Below, one piece after another: positions 42,103 through 49,839 of a DNA stretch of 64,000 nucleotides. The notes beneath the pieces are model-generated. The model was given only the letters and a program-made list of their open reading frames with translations, was not told the origin of the DNA and did not search any database. A program made the translations under genes and the position numbers. Position 1 is the first letter of the stretch; the number at the start of each line of letters is the position of its first letter. This DNA comes from Pyrinomonadaceae bacterium (GTDB lineage Bacteria > Acidobacteriota > Blastocatellia > Pyrinomonadales > Pyrinomonadaceae), in contig JAJQRF010000003.1 in assembly GCA_021228405.1 (NCBI GenBank), forward strand, positions 89,581 through 153,580, in the 5' to 3' direction.

Positions 42103-43896
42103 TTGAAACCGACAGATATTAAAGACCCTGAGTATTTTCATAAAGTGGTTGATTGCCAATATGCGTGTCCCGCGCATACGCCCGTGCCGGAATATATCCG
42201 TCTGATCGCGCAGGGGAAATATACGGAAGCCTATATGATTAATTGGGATTCCAACGTTTTTCCGGGCATTCTGGGCAGAACCTGCGACCGTCCGTGCGAA
42301 CCGGCTTGCCGACGCGGACGCGTCGAAGAAGAACCCGTTGCGATCTGCCGTTTGAAACGTGTCGCCGCCGACAATAAAGACGAAGTCAAACACCTGATGC
42401 CGCAGGGACCTTTCGCGCCGAACGGCAAGAAAATTGCGCTGATCGGCGCAGGTCCGGCTTCGCTGACCGTGGCGCGTGACCTTGCGCCGCTCGGCTACGA
42501 GATTCATCTTTTCGACGAACAGATCAAAGGCGGCGGGTTTATGGTCAGCCAGATTCCTTCGTTCCGTCTGCCCGTTTCGGTTTTGGATGAGGAAGTAAAT
42601 TACATTCTCGACCTCGGCATTTACACGCATTTCAAACATTATGTTGACAGTTTGAAAGGCGTTTTGGAGAAAGATTACGACGCAATTTTCGTCGGAACGG
42701 GCGCACCGCGCGGCAAGGATTTGCCGAAATTGCCCGGACGCTGGGAAACGGATGGGAAAAATATTCACATCGGTATCAACTGGCTCGCATCGGTCGCGTT
42801 TGAACACACGAAAGCGATCGGCAAAAAGGTTCTCGTCATCGGCGGCGGAAATACCGCGATGGATTGCTGTCGAACTTCGCGCAGATTGGGCGGCGAAGAT
42901 GTCAAAGTCGTCGTGCGTTCGCCGTTCGCGGATATGAAAGCATCGCCGTGGGAAAAGGAAGACGCGATGCACGAAGACATCCCGATCTTCGACAATCACG
43001 TTCCGAAATCTTTCGTTGTCGAAGACGGAAAACTAAAAGGAATGACTTTTGAAAAAGTCGAAGCGAAATACGACGAAAACGGCAAACGTTCGCTCGTTCC
43101 GACGGGCGAAGCGGACGTTTTCTTTGAATCCGACGACGTTATTTTAGCTATCGGGCAAGACAACGCTTTCCCCTGGATCGAACGCGATTGCGGCGTGGAA
43201 TTCGGCGAATGGGATATGCCGATCGTTGACCGCGTAACTTTTCAATCGACGCACCCGAAAGTTTTCTTCGGCGGCGACGCGGCTTTCGGTCCCGAAAACG
43301 TCATTACCGCCGTCGCTCACGGACACCAGGCGGCGGTTTCGATTCACCGCCTGTGTCAGGGCGAAGACGTGAACGACCGTCTGCCGCCGACGGTCAATCT
43401 GCACAGCCAGAAAATGGGCATTCACGAATGGGCTTACGACAGCGACATCGCTCACGACAAACGCTACATCGTCCCGCAAGCCGATAAGTCGATCACGCTC
43501 AAAGACCGTAAAAAGGAAGTCGAACTGGGTTTCGACCCTTTGACCGGATTCAAGGAAGCCGAACGCTGTCTGAACTGCGACGTGCAGACGGTTTTCTCGG
43601 AAGTAAAATGTATCGAATGCGATGCCTGCGTCGATATTTGCCCGACCTCGTGCATCACGTTTACGCACAACGAAGAAAACGAAATGCAGTTGCGCGAAAA
43701 ACTGAAAGTTCCCGCGCTCAATCTGAAACAGGATTTATACGTTTCCGACACGCTGAAAACCGAACGCGTAATGGTCAAAGACGAAGACGTTTGCCTCCAT
43801 TGCGGTTTGTGTGCAGAACGTTGTCCGACCGCCGCTTGGGATATGCAGAAGTTTTTCTATAATGTCACGAAAACCTACACGGGTTGCGGAAAATAA
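42103..43896 (+). CDS. FAD-dependent oxidoreductase with ferredoxin domains, partner of the 2-oxoacid oxidoreductase
   Basis: The 597 aa resemble glutamate-synthase small-subunit/NfnB-type flavoproteins. N-terminal cysteines occur in CQYACPAH and CDRPCEPACRRG. The FAD site is GAGPASLTVARDLAPLG and the NAD(P) site GGGNTAMDCCRTSRRLGG. The C-terminus carries two 4Fe-4S motifs (CIECDACVDICPTSC and CLHCGLCAERCPTA). Start is TTG at 42103 with AAAGAGGAA about ten nt upstream. It probably moves electrons between NAD(P)H and ferredoxin for the alpha and beta subunits encoded downstream. Confidence 0.9.
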   Translation: MKPTDIKDPEYFHKVVDCQYACPAHTPVPEYIRLIAQGKYTEAYMINWDSNVFPGILGRTCDRPCEPACRRGRVEEEPVAICRLKRVAADNKDEVKHLMPQGPFAPNGKKIALIGAGPASLTVARDLAPLGYEIHLFDEQIKGGGFMVSQIPSFRLPVSVLDEEVNYILDLGIYTHFKHYVDSLKGVLEKDYDAIFVGTGAPRGKDLPKLPGRWETDGKNIHIGINWLASVAFEHTKAIGKKVLVIGGGNTAMDCCRTSRRLGGEDVKVVVRSPFADMKASPWEKEDAMHEDIPIFDNHVPKSFVVEDGKLKGMTFEKVEAKYDENGKRSLVPTGEADVFFESDDVILAIGQDNAFPWIERDCGVEFGEWDMPIVDRVTFQSTHPKVFFGGDAAFGPENVITAVAHGHQAAVSIHRLCQGEDVNDRLPPTVNLHSQKMGIHEWAYDSDIAHDKRYIVPQADKSITLKDRKKEVELGFDPLTGFKEAERCLNCDVQTVFSEVKCIECDACVDICPTSCITFTHNEENEMQLREKLKVPALNLKQDLYVSDTLKTERVMVKDEDVCLHCGLCAERCPTAAWDMQKFFYNVTKTYTGCGK

Positions 43897-43937
43897 ATTC
43901 ATAGAAACTATTTCGTTAATATTTGAGAATTATTTAT

Positions 43938-44582
43938 ATGGAAGATTTTATTTCGCCAAAGCTTTTGCTTAGTCTGAATTTTCGAGAAACTTATTTAGAA
44001 ATTTCTTCAACCGATAAAGACTATCAAAAACTTTTTGATTTTGGAGGACAGATTAGTGTTCTATTTGATAAATCTGAAATCAAGAATGATCCAAATACTG
44101 TGGCAATACTTGATGATTTGCTTGGTGCTATCTATTGCTTGATTCTAGCTAAATATCATAATTTCAAAGATAGAAGTGATCAAAAAATTGAAAATGAAGT
44201 TATACCAACGAGAGCAGAACAAATCAAAAAGGGTGATGTAAGAATCGAGGGCGCATGGATCGCTGGTTGGCATTTCAATAGTTCACTTTTTCGGATTGCA
44301 GCAATTTATCATAGACTCTTGAAATTAATAGAAGGTAGTACAAGCAAAGATTATAAAGATAAACTTTTAAAAAATGTAAAGAAATCTTATAAAAATTGGA
44401 CAGGAGAAGATTGGTCAAAAATTAATACAGAAGCAATTCACGAGGAAGTCAATACACTCAAACATGGAATTCAAGGCTTATATTTTGCTAGAAATGTAAC
44501 ATTTCAGCATGCTCTAACAAGTATTAGCGATTTGCTTAAACTTATTGAAGCTTGGAGTAATGCTAACCATAATTCCAACTGA
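43938..44582 (+). CDS. A/T-rich orphan gene within the oxidoreductase locus
   Basis: About 214 aa from the ATG at 43938. No signal peptide, membrane span or recognised family. It is helix-rich with many Asn, Lys and Ile residues. IYCLILAKYHNFKDRSDQK and GAWIAGWHFNSSLFRIAAI look like core helices. Base composition is strikingly A/T-rich and codon use (AAA, AAT, ATA) differs from the neighbouring oxidoreductase genes. It separates subunit genes usually adjacent in such loci, which suggests recent insertion of a foreign gene. Function unknown. Confidence 0.8.
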   Translation: MEDFISPKLLLSLNFRETYLEISSTDKDYQKLFDFGGQISVLFDKSEIKNDPNTVAILDDLLGAIYCLILAKYHNFKDRSDQKIENEVIPTRAEQIKKGDVRIEGAWIAGWHFNSSLFRIAAIYHRLLKLIEGSTSKDYKDKLLKNVKKSYKNWTGEDWSKINTEAIHEEVNTLKHGIQGLYFARNVTFQHALTSISDLLKLIEAWSNANHNSN

Positions 44583-44607
44583 GGTTGAATACTTAGCAAT
44601 TTTCTAA

Positions 44608-46407
44608 ATGAGCGAAACTAAAATAAACGATTTTGTAGTCAGATTTGCCAACGTCAACGGGACGGGTTCAGCGAGTGCGAACGCGCTTTTCACGAAGGCG
44701 GTTTTCCGGATGGGAATTCCCGTCACGCCGAAAAATATTTTTCCGTCGAACATCCAGGGCTTGCCGACGTGGTATGAAGTGCGCGTTTCGGAAAAAGGTT
44801 ATTTGGGCAGACGCGAAGGCGTTGATTTTATGGTCTGCGTCAATCCGCAGAGTATGAAAAAAGACGTTGCGGACGTGAAAGCAGGCGGATATTTCTTGTA
44901 TGACAGCAGTAAACCGCTTCACGCGCAATACATCCGCGAAGATATAAATTATATCGGCATTCCGCTGATGGAGCTTTCCAACAACGCGTATTCCGATGCG
45001 CGGCAACGCCAGCTTTTCAAAAACATCATTTACATCGGCGCACTCGCCGCGCTTTTCGACATCGAATTCAGCGTTTTGGAAGATCAGGTCGGCGAACAGT
45101 TCAAAGGCAAGGAGAAACTCATCGAACCGAACATCAAGGCTTTGAAAATGGGCGTTGATTACGTGCACGAAAACTTTGAATATCCGCTTCCGATCCGGCT
45201 CGAAAGACGCAATCTGATCGGCGACCGGATTTTGATGGGCGGAAACACGGCGTGTGCGCTCGGCGCGATCTACGGCGGCGCGACGGTTGCCGCGTGGTAT
45301 CCGATCACGCCTTCGACTTCCGTGGTCGATTATTTTACGAAATACGCCGAAAAATACCGCATTGACAAGGAAACGGGCAAAAAGAATTTCGCCATTGTCC
45401 AAGCCGAAGACGAGCTTGCCGCGATCGGAATGGTTCTCGGCGCAAACTGGAACGGTGCGCGGTCGTTTACCGCCACGAGCGGTCCCGGTCTTTCGCTAAT
45501 GAACGAATTTCTGGGTCTGGCATATTTTTCGGAAATCCCGACGGTTTTGATCGACGTTCAGCGCACCGGACCTTCGACCGGAATGCCGACGCGCACACAA
45601 CAATCCGATATTTTAGAAGCCGCCTACGCTTCGCACGGCGATACGAAACACGTTTTGCTGTTTCCCGCTTCGCCGCGTGAATGTTTTCAGATGACCGCCG
45701 CTTCCTTCGATCTTGCGGAAAAACTGCAAACGCCCGTTATCTTGATGACCGATTTGGATTTGGGAATGAACGACCATATCTCAAAGCCTTTGACGTGGGA
45801 CGACGCGCGCAAATATGATCGCGGCAAGGTTTTAAGCGCGGAACAATTGGAAAAACTGGAACGATACGGGCGTTATCTGGACGTTGACGGCGACGGAATT
45901 CCCTATCGGACGATTCCCGCGACGCACGACACCAAAGGCGCGTTCGTAACACGCGGAAGCTCGCGCGACGAATACGCCGTTTACACCGAAGACAGCCCGA
46001 CCTATCAGCGCAATATGGATCGGCTCGCCAAAAAATTCGAGACGGCAAAAAAACTCGTTCCCGCGCCTGAATTTTTGCAAAGCGGGAACGCTTCAAAATA
46101 CGGCGTGATTTTTTTCGGAACTTCGACCTACGCGGCGGAAGAAGCCGTCGAACTTTTGAAAGAAGAAAACCTCATCCTCGACGCAATGCGCCCGAAAGCG
46201 TTCCCGTTCGGCAAAGAATTCGTCGATTTCGTCGAAGCGCACGAAAAAGTTTTCGTCATCGAACAAAACCGCGACGCGCAATTCAAAAGTTTAATGATGA
46301 TCGAACTGGGAATTAATCCCGAAAAATTAATTTCAATCCTGAATTACGACGGAATGCCGATCACGGCTGATTTTATTTTTAATCGGATTAAAGAGAATTT
46401 GTCATAA
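44608..46407 (+). CDS. korA: 2-oxoacid:ferredoxin oxidoreductase, fused gamma-alpha subunit
   Basis: The 599 aa have an N-terminal gamma domain (about 1-190, FANVNGTGSASANALFTKA) fused to the alpha subunit (about 205-599, ALGAIYGGATVAAWYPITPS). It works with the TPP-binding beta subunit encoded at 47664 to oxidise a 2-oxoacid (probably 2-oxoglutarate) to acyl-CoA and CO2, reducing ferredoxin. The exact substrate cannot be decided here. Its last 59 bp (46342-46400) recur at 47110-47168, bracketing a small accessory island before the beta gene. Confidence 0.92.
   Translation: MSETKINDFVVRFANVNGTGSASANALFTKAVFRMGIPVTPKNIFPSNIQGLPTWYEVRVSEKGYLGRREGVDFMVCVNPQSMKKDVADVKAGGYFLYDSSKPLHAQYIREDINYIGIPLMELSNNAYSDARQRQLFKNIIYIGALAALFDIEFSVLEDQVGEQFKGKEKLIEPNIKALKMGVDYVHENFEYPLPIRLERRNLIGDRILMGGNTACALGAIYGGATVAAWYPITPSTSVVDYFTKYAEKYRIDKETGKKNFAIVQAEDELAAIGMVLGANWNGARSFTATSGPGLSLMNEFLGLAYFSEIPTVLIDVQRTGPSTGMPTRTQQSDILEAAYASHGDTKHVLLFPASPRECFQMTAASFDLAEKLQTPVILMTDLDLGMNDHISKPLTWDDARKYDRGKVLSAEQLEKLERYGRYLDVDGDGIPYRTIPATHDTKGAFVTRGSSRDEYAVYTEDSPTYQRNMDRLAKKFETAKKLVPAPEFLQSGNASKYGVIFFGTSTYAAEEAVELLKEENLILDAMRPKAFPFGKEFVDFVEAHEKVFVIEQNRDAQFKSLMMIELGINPEKLISILNYDGMPITADFIFNRIKENLS
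46342..46400 (+). repeat. 59-bp direct repeat, copy 1 (korA 3' end)
   Basis: Begins AATTACGACGGAATGCCGAT and runs to within 7 bp of the korA stop. It matches copy 2 (47110-47168) at 57 of 59 positions. Coding content is NYDGMPITADFIFNRIKEN. Confidence 0.93.
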
Positions 46408-46437
46408 CTTTTTGAAAGGAGCATTATTGATATTTGA

Positions 46438-46671
46438 GTGTTTGAAGTCATCAGCGACATCAAAAATATTGAAATAATCGCCATCGGAAGCAGTATTCGG
46501 GACATCGAATGGTTGAGAAAAACTTACGGAAGCGGACGTTGGCGAAAGCTGAAAGGCTTTGCACGAATTCGTTTTCTCGATGACGGTGAAGAATTCGATG
46601 CCGAAATTCATTGGTATGAAGCGCACGGCATCGGAAAAGTTGAAATGAAAATCAAAGAACTTTTCGATTAG
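46438..46671 (+). CDS. Small conserved accessory protein (toxin-antitoxin-like context)
   Basis: 77 aa from GTG at 46438, since a stop codon lies just upstream in frame. AAAGGAG lies 16 nt before it, a little far. RWRKLKGFARIRF and AEIHWYEAHGIGKVEMKIK match a small conserved family common beside toxin-antitoxin genes in Cyanobacteria and other repeat-rich genomes; this is from general familiarity, not a search. It lies between the two copies of the korA 3' end and is followed after 6 bp by another small gene. Possible toxin or accessory; function not established. Confidence 0.68.
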   Translation: MFEVISDIKNIEIIAIGSSIRDIEWLRKTYGSGRWRKLKGFARIRFLDDGEEFDAEIHWYEAHGIGKVEMKIKELFD

Positions 46672-46677
46672 AAAATT

Positions 46678-46902
46678 ATGGAAGAGAAACCCCAATTTGC
46701 GATTTGTGTCAAAAATGACGATTATCCGGCTTCGCTACAACTATGGAAAGTTTATCGTGTTTTACCGGATGAAAAAGGCGCGAAGCGCAAAATGATTCGC
46801 GTCATTGACGAATCGGGCGAAGATTATCTTTTTTCGGCAAGCTATTTCGTTACTGTCGAATTGCCGCAAGAAGCAGAATCCGCACTTTTAGCTTTGATTT
46901 AA
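46678..46902 (+). CDS. Small conserved hypothetical protein
   Basis: 74 aa, probably a small all-beta (SH3-like) fold: FAICVKNDDYPASLQLWKVY, VLPDEKGAKRKMIRVIDESG and DYLFSASYFVTVELP. I recognise this as a recurring small protein of unknown function often next to short accessory genes. It starts 6 bp after the previous gene and ends 5 bp before the frameshifted antitoxin-like gene, so all three form one small unit inside the repeat-bounded island. Confidence 0.72.
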   Translation: MEEKPQFAICVKNDDYPASLQLWKVYRVLPDEKGAKRKMIRVIDESGEDYLFSASYFVTVELPQEAESALLALI

Positions 46903-46907
46903 TTGAA

Positions 46908-47098
46908 ATGAAGAAGCAATATGATTTTTCAAAAAGCGTAAGAGGCAAATTTTATTTTCCCGATGCCGAGTTTAATTTAACTATCTAGAACCTGAAATTG
47001 AGGAGTTCATTCAAAAACCGGCACCCGAAGAAAATGTCGAAAGAAGCCAGATCGTCAATCAGCTTTTGAGAAAAGACAAGGAAATTATTGAGATTTAG
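46908..47098 (+). pseudogene. Frameshifted antitoxin-like gene
   Basis: The first frame starts at ATG 46908 and gives MKKQYDFSKSVRGKFYFPDA before stopping at 46988. The continuation lies in another frame from 46982 (YLEPEIEEFIQKPA, then QIVNQLLRKDKEIIE, stop at 47098). Joined, the two parts look like the short antitoxin family starting M-K-x-x-Y-D-F-S-K and containing V-x-Y-L-E-P-E plus a C-terminal L-L-R-K-D helix. A small deletion at about 46979-46982 would explain the break. Probably inactive, unless the sequence has an error. Confidence 0.7.
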
Positions 47099-47109
47099 TT
47101 TTGATCTAT

Positions 47110-47168
47110 AATTACGACAGAATGCCGATCACGGCTGATTTTATTTTTAATCGGATTAAAGAAAATTT
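47110..47168 (+). repeat. 59-bp direct repeat, copy 2 (second korA tail)
   Basis: Begins AATTACGACAGAATGCCGAT. It stays in the korA C-terminal frame and ends LA-stop at 47175 instead of LS-stop. One of its two differences from copy 1 changes Gly to Arg. Confidence 0.93.
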
Positions 47169-47180
47169 AGCCTGAAATAA

Positions 47181-47639
47181 ATGTTCAAGGGTAAACGAGG
47201 TAATTATTTTTGGATTCAATGGGAAAAGACAAATCTTTCTGACTTACTTTCGGCGTTTCCTGAAATCGTTATTAATAAATATTTGGTTAATACATCTTTT
47301 GACAGCGGTTCTTTGACGCTTGGCGATGAAGAAATAAAAAGTGGTTGGCGCAAATATCAGCAACTTGCTTTGAGTCCGCCGATTACTAATGCCTCTGACA
47401 TTCCCGGTTATGGTTACGACGAGTGGTATGTTTTTGAATCACCAAAGACTTTTGAGAATTACGAAGTATTTATAAATTATTGGTGTTTTTCGCTTGAAAA
47501 TTTCAATTCTGAAATCCGAGAATCATTTTGGCGACAGATCGAACAGATAAATCCCGAATCGTTTCTTGCTGAAGGAGATTATTTGGTTTGTGTAACGAAA
47601 AACGAGTCGCTTTTTGAACGAATTACTAATTGGAAATAA
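47181..47639 (+). CDS. Hypothetical protein downstream of the korA repeat
   Basis: 152 aa without signal or membrane segments, rich in aromatic residues (NYFWIQWEKTNLSDLL, YGYDEWYVFESPKTFENYEV, INYWCFSLENFNSEI, SFWRQIEQINPESFLAEGDY). The aromatic-acidic, compact pattern is like small immunity proteins, but I cannot assign a family. It starts 6 bp past the copy-2 korA tail stop and lies 24 bp before the beta-subunit gene. Composition is A/T-richer than the oxidoreductase genes. Confidence 0.7.
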   Translation: MFKGKRGNYFWIQWEKTNLSDLLSAFPEIVINKYLVNTSFDSGSLTLGDEEIKSGWRKYQQLALSPPITNASDIPGYGYDEWYVFESPKTFENYEVFINYWCFSLENFNSEIRESFWRQIEQINPESFLAEGDYLVCVTKNESLFERITNWK

Positions 47640-47663
47640 GAAAGAATTTGAAACTAAAATTTT

Positions 47664-48716
47664 ATGTCATATTTACGTTCTAAATTTCGCCATCCGCATT
47701 TGCCTAAAAACGATCTGGGCTACACGGTTGATTATTATGAAGGCTCGCTTTCGACACTGTGCGCGGGTTGCGGACACGATTCGATTTCGGCGGCGGTTGC
47801 GCAGGCTTGTTTTGAATTGAACATCGAGCCGCACAAGGTCGCAAAGCTTTCCGGCATCGGCTGTTCGTCGAAAACGCCCGCATATTTTTTGAACAATTCG
47901 CACGGTTTCAACTCGGTTCACGGGCGAATGCCGTCGGTCGCGACGGGCGCGAATCTGGCGAATAAGGATTTGATCTATCTCGGCGTTTCGGGTGACGGCG
48001 ATACGGCTTCGATCGGGATGGGACAGTTCGTCCACGTCGTGCGCCGCAATCTGAATATGGTTTATATCGTGATGAACAACGGTTGCTACGGACTCACGAA
48101 AGGACAGGATTCGGCGACGGCGGACGCGGGCTCGAAAAACAAATCGGGACACGTTAATCTTTTTGAATCGATCGATCTGGCAAGTTTAGCGATCGAACTC
48201 GGCGCAACGTTTGTCGGGCAGAGTTTTTCGGGCGATAAAGACCAGCTGATTCCGCTCATCAAAGCCGCGATGTCGCATCAGGGCTTTGCATTTCTGAACG
48301 TCATTTCGCCTTGCGTCACCTTCAACAACAATCCCGGCTCGACCAAATCCTACGATTACGTCCGCGAACATATGGAAGCGACTTCGACGTTCGATTTTGT
48401 GCCGCTCGCAAAAACCATCAACACAAGTTACGACGAAGGCACGACGATGGATCTGACGATGCACGACGGAACCGTGATTCATCTGAACAAAGTGTCGAAA
48501 GAATGGAATCCGCTCGACCGTTTTTCAGCCATCAACGCGATGCAGGCGGCAAAATCGAAAAGCGAGATACTGACAGGTTTGCTTTATATGAACGGCGACC
48601 ACAAAGATTTACACGCGCTTCTCGACACGAGCGACACGCCTCTGAACAAACTGACCGAAAAAGATTTGTGTCCGGGTTCGGCAATTTTGGAAAGTATAAA
48701 TGAGAGTTTGCGGTAA
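47664..48716 (+). CDS. korB: 2-oxoacid:ferredoxin oxidoreductase, beta subunit
   Basis: The 350 aa form the thiamine-diphosphate-binding subunit. The TPP motif is GDGDTASIGMGQFVHVV followed by MNNGCYGLTKGQ, and cysteines in TLCAGCGHDS and SGIGCSSK are candidate cluster or active-site residues. It pairs with the fused gamma-alpha protein encoded about 1.25 kb upstream. Subunit genes are normally adjacent, so the island between them is secondary. The threonine aldolase gene follows by 9 bp and may be co-transcribed. Confidence 0.93.
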   Translation: MSYLRSKFRHPHLPKNDLGYTVDYYEGSLSTLCAGCGHDSISAAVAQACFELNIEPHKVAKLSGIGCSSKTPAYFLNNSHGFNSVHGRMPSVATGANLANKDLIYLGVSGDGDTASIGMGQFVHVVRRNLNMVYIVMNNGCYGLTKGQDSATADAGSKNKSGHVNLFESIDLASLAIELGATFVGQSFSGDKDQLIPLIKAAMSHQGFAFLNVISPCVTFNNNPGSTKSYDYVREHMEATSTFDFVPLAKTINTSYDEGTTMDLTMHDGTVIHLNKVSKEWNPLDRFSAINAMQAAKSKSEILTGLLYMNGDHKDLHALLDTSDTPLNKLTEKDLCPGSAILESINESLR

Positions 48717-48725
48717 TTGGTTTTA

Positions 48726-49760
48726 ATGATTGATCTAAGAAGCGACACAGTGACAAAACCGACGGCGGAGATGCGCCGCGCGATGGCGGAAGCGGAAGTC
48801 GGCGACGATGTTTACGGCGAAGACCCGACCGTTAATCTTTTGCAGGAAAAGGCGGCGGAAGTTTTCGGGAAAGAAGCCGCGCTGTTTGTGCCGACGGGTT
48901 CGATGGGCAATCAGATCGCCGTTAAATTGCACACAAAGCCCGGCGACGAAGTTATTATCGAAGAGCGCGGACATATTTTTAATTACGAAATGGGAACGCC
49001 GGCAGTCGTCGCGGGCGTGATGATTCGCCCCGTGCGGGCGGCGAACGATAACGGAATGCTGACTTGGGCGGAAATCGAATCGGCTTTGCACATCGATCAG
49101 CCTTATTACGCTTGTCCGACGGGATTGATTTGTTTAGAAAACACAAGCAATTTCGGCGGCGGAAGCGTAATGTCTGCCGAACAAACCGACGAAATTTGCG
49201 AAAACGCGCATAAATTAAAATTGCCCGTTCATCTCGACGGCGCACGGATTTTCAATTCGGCGGTCGCGCAGAATGAAACGGTTGCGAATCTTTCAAAATC
49301 GGTCGATTCGGTGCAGTTTTGTCTTTCAAAAGGCTTGGGCGCGCCCGTCGGTTCGATGCTTTTGGGGAAGAAAGATTTTATCGCGGAAGCAAAAGTTTGG
49401 CGTAAACGATTCGGCGGCGGAATGCGTCAGGTCGGGATTCTCGCGGCGGCAGGAATTGTTGCTTTGGAAGAATCGCCGAAACGTCTGCACATCGACCACG
49501 AAAACGCGAAAAGATTAGCCGAAGGCGTGGCAAATCTGAAAGGAATCTCGATCGATGCGGAAAGAGTTCAGACGAACATCGTCATCTTCGACGTTTCCGA
49601 AACAGGTAAAAATTCAGTGCAGATCGTCGAAGAACTGAAAAAGGAACATATTTTTGCAATTCCGTTCGGCAATGCGATTAGGATGGTCACGCATTGCGAC
49701 GTTTCAAGCGACGACATCGAAAAAACACTCACGGTTTTGGATAAAATCATTCAAGCTTAA
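48726..49760 (+). CDS. ltaE: Low-specificity L-threonine aldolase
   Basis: 344 aa from the ATG at 48726, beginning [20 protein letters not shown], the family hallmark. It is a PLP fold-type I enzyme that splits L-threonine or L-allo-threonine to glycine and acetaldehyde. The PLP lysine is in [16 protein letters not shown], with [12 protein letters not shown] near the start and HLDGARIFN for the PLP-nitrogen Asp. It follows korB closely, with a strong terminator after it. Confidence 0.94.
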   Translation: MIDLRSDTVTKPTAEMRRAMAEAEVGDDVYGEDPTVNLLQEKAAEVFGKEAALFVPTGSMGNQIAVKLHTKPGDEVIIEERGHIFNYEMGTPAVVAGVMIRPVRAANDNGMLTWAEIESALHIDQPYYACPTGLICLENTSNFGGGSVMSAEQTDEICENAHKLKLPVHLDGARIFNSAVAQNETVANLSKSVDSVQFCLSKGLGAPVGSMLLGKKDFIAEAKVWRKRFGGGMRQVGILAAAGIVALEESPKRLHIDHENAKRLAEGVANLKGISIDAERVQTNIVIFDVSETGKNSVQIVEELKKEHIFAIPFGNAIRMVTHCDVSSDDIEKTLTVLDKIIQA

Positions 49761-49781
49761 TTCAAAAAACTGCCATTCAAT

Positions 49782-49824
49782 AAAAAATAAGCCGCAATTA
49801 CTTAATAGTTGCGGCTTATTTTTT
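49782..49824. terminator. Bidirectional Rho-independent terminator
   Basis: AAAAAATAAGCCGCAA and TTGCGGCTTATTTTTT pair around 11 nt, placed between the convergent threonine aldolase and 588-aa protein genes. Confidence 0.93.
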
Positions 49825-49839
49825 ATGTTTTCAAATAGT

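Noticed and set aside
46342-47168. Insertion sequence between the korA tail copies
   Set aside because: No transposase, no terminal inverted repeats were found, and the 59-bp repeat is far too long for an ordinary target-site duplication.
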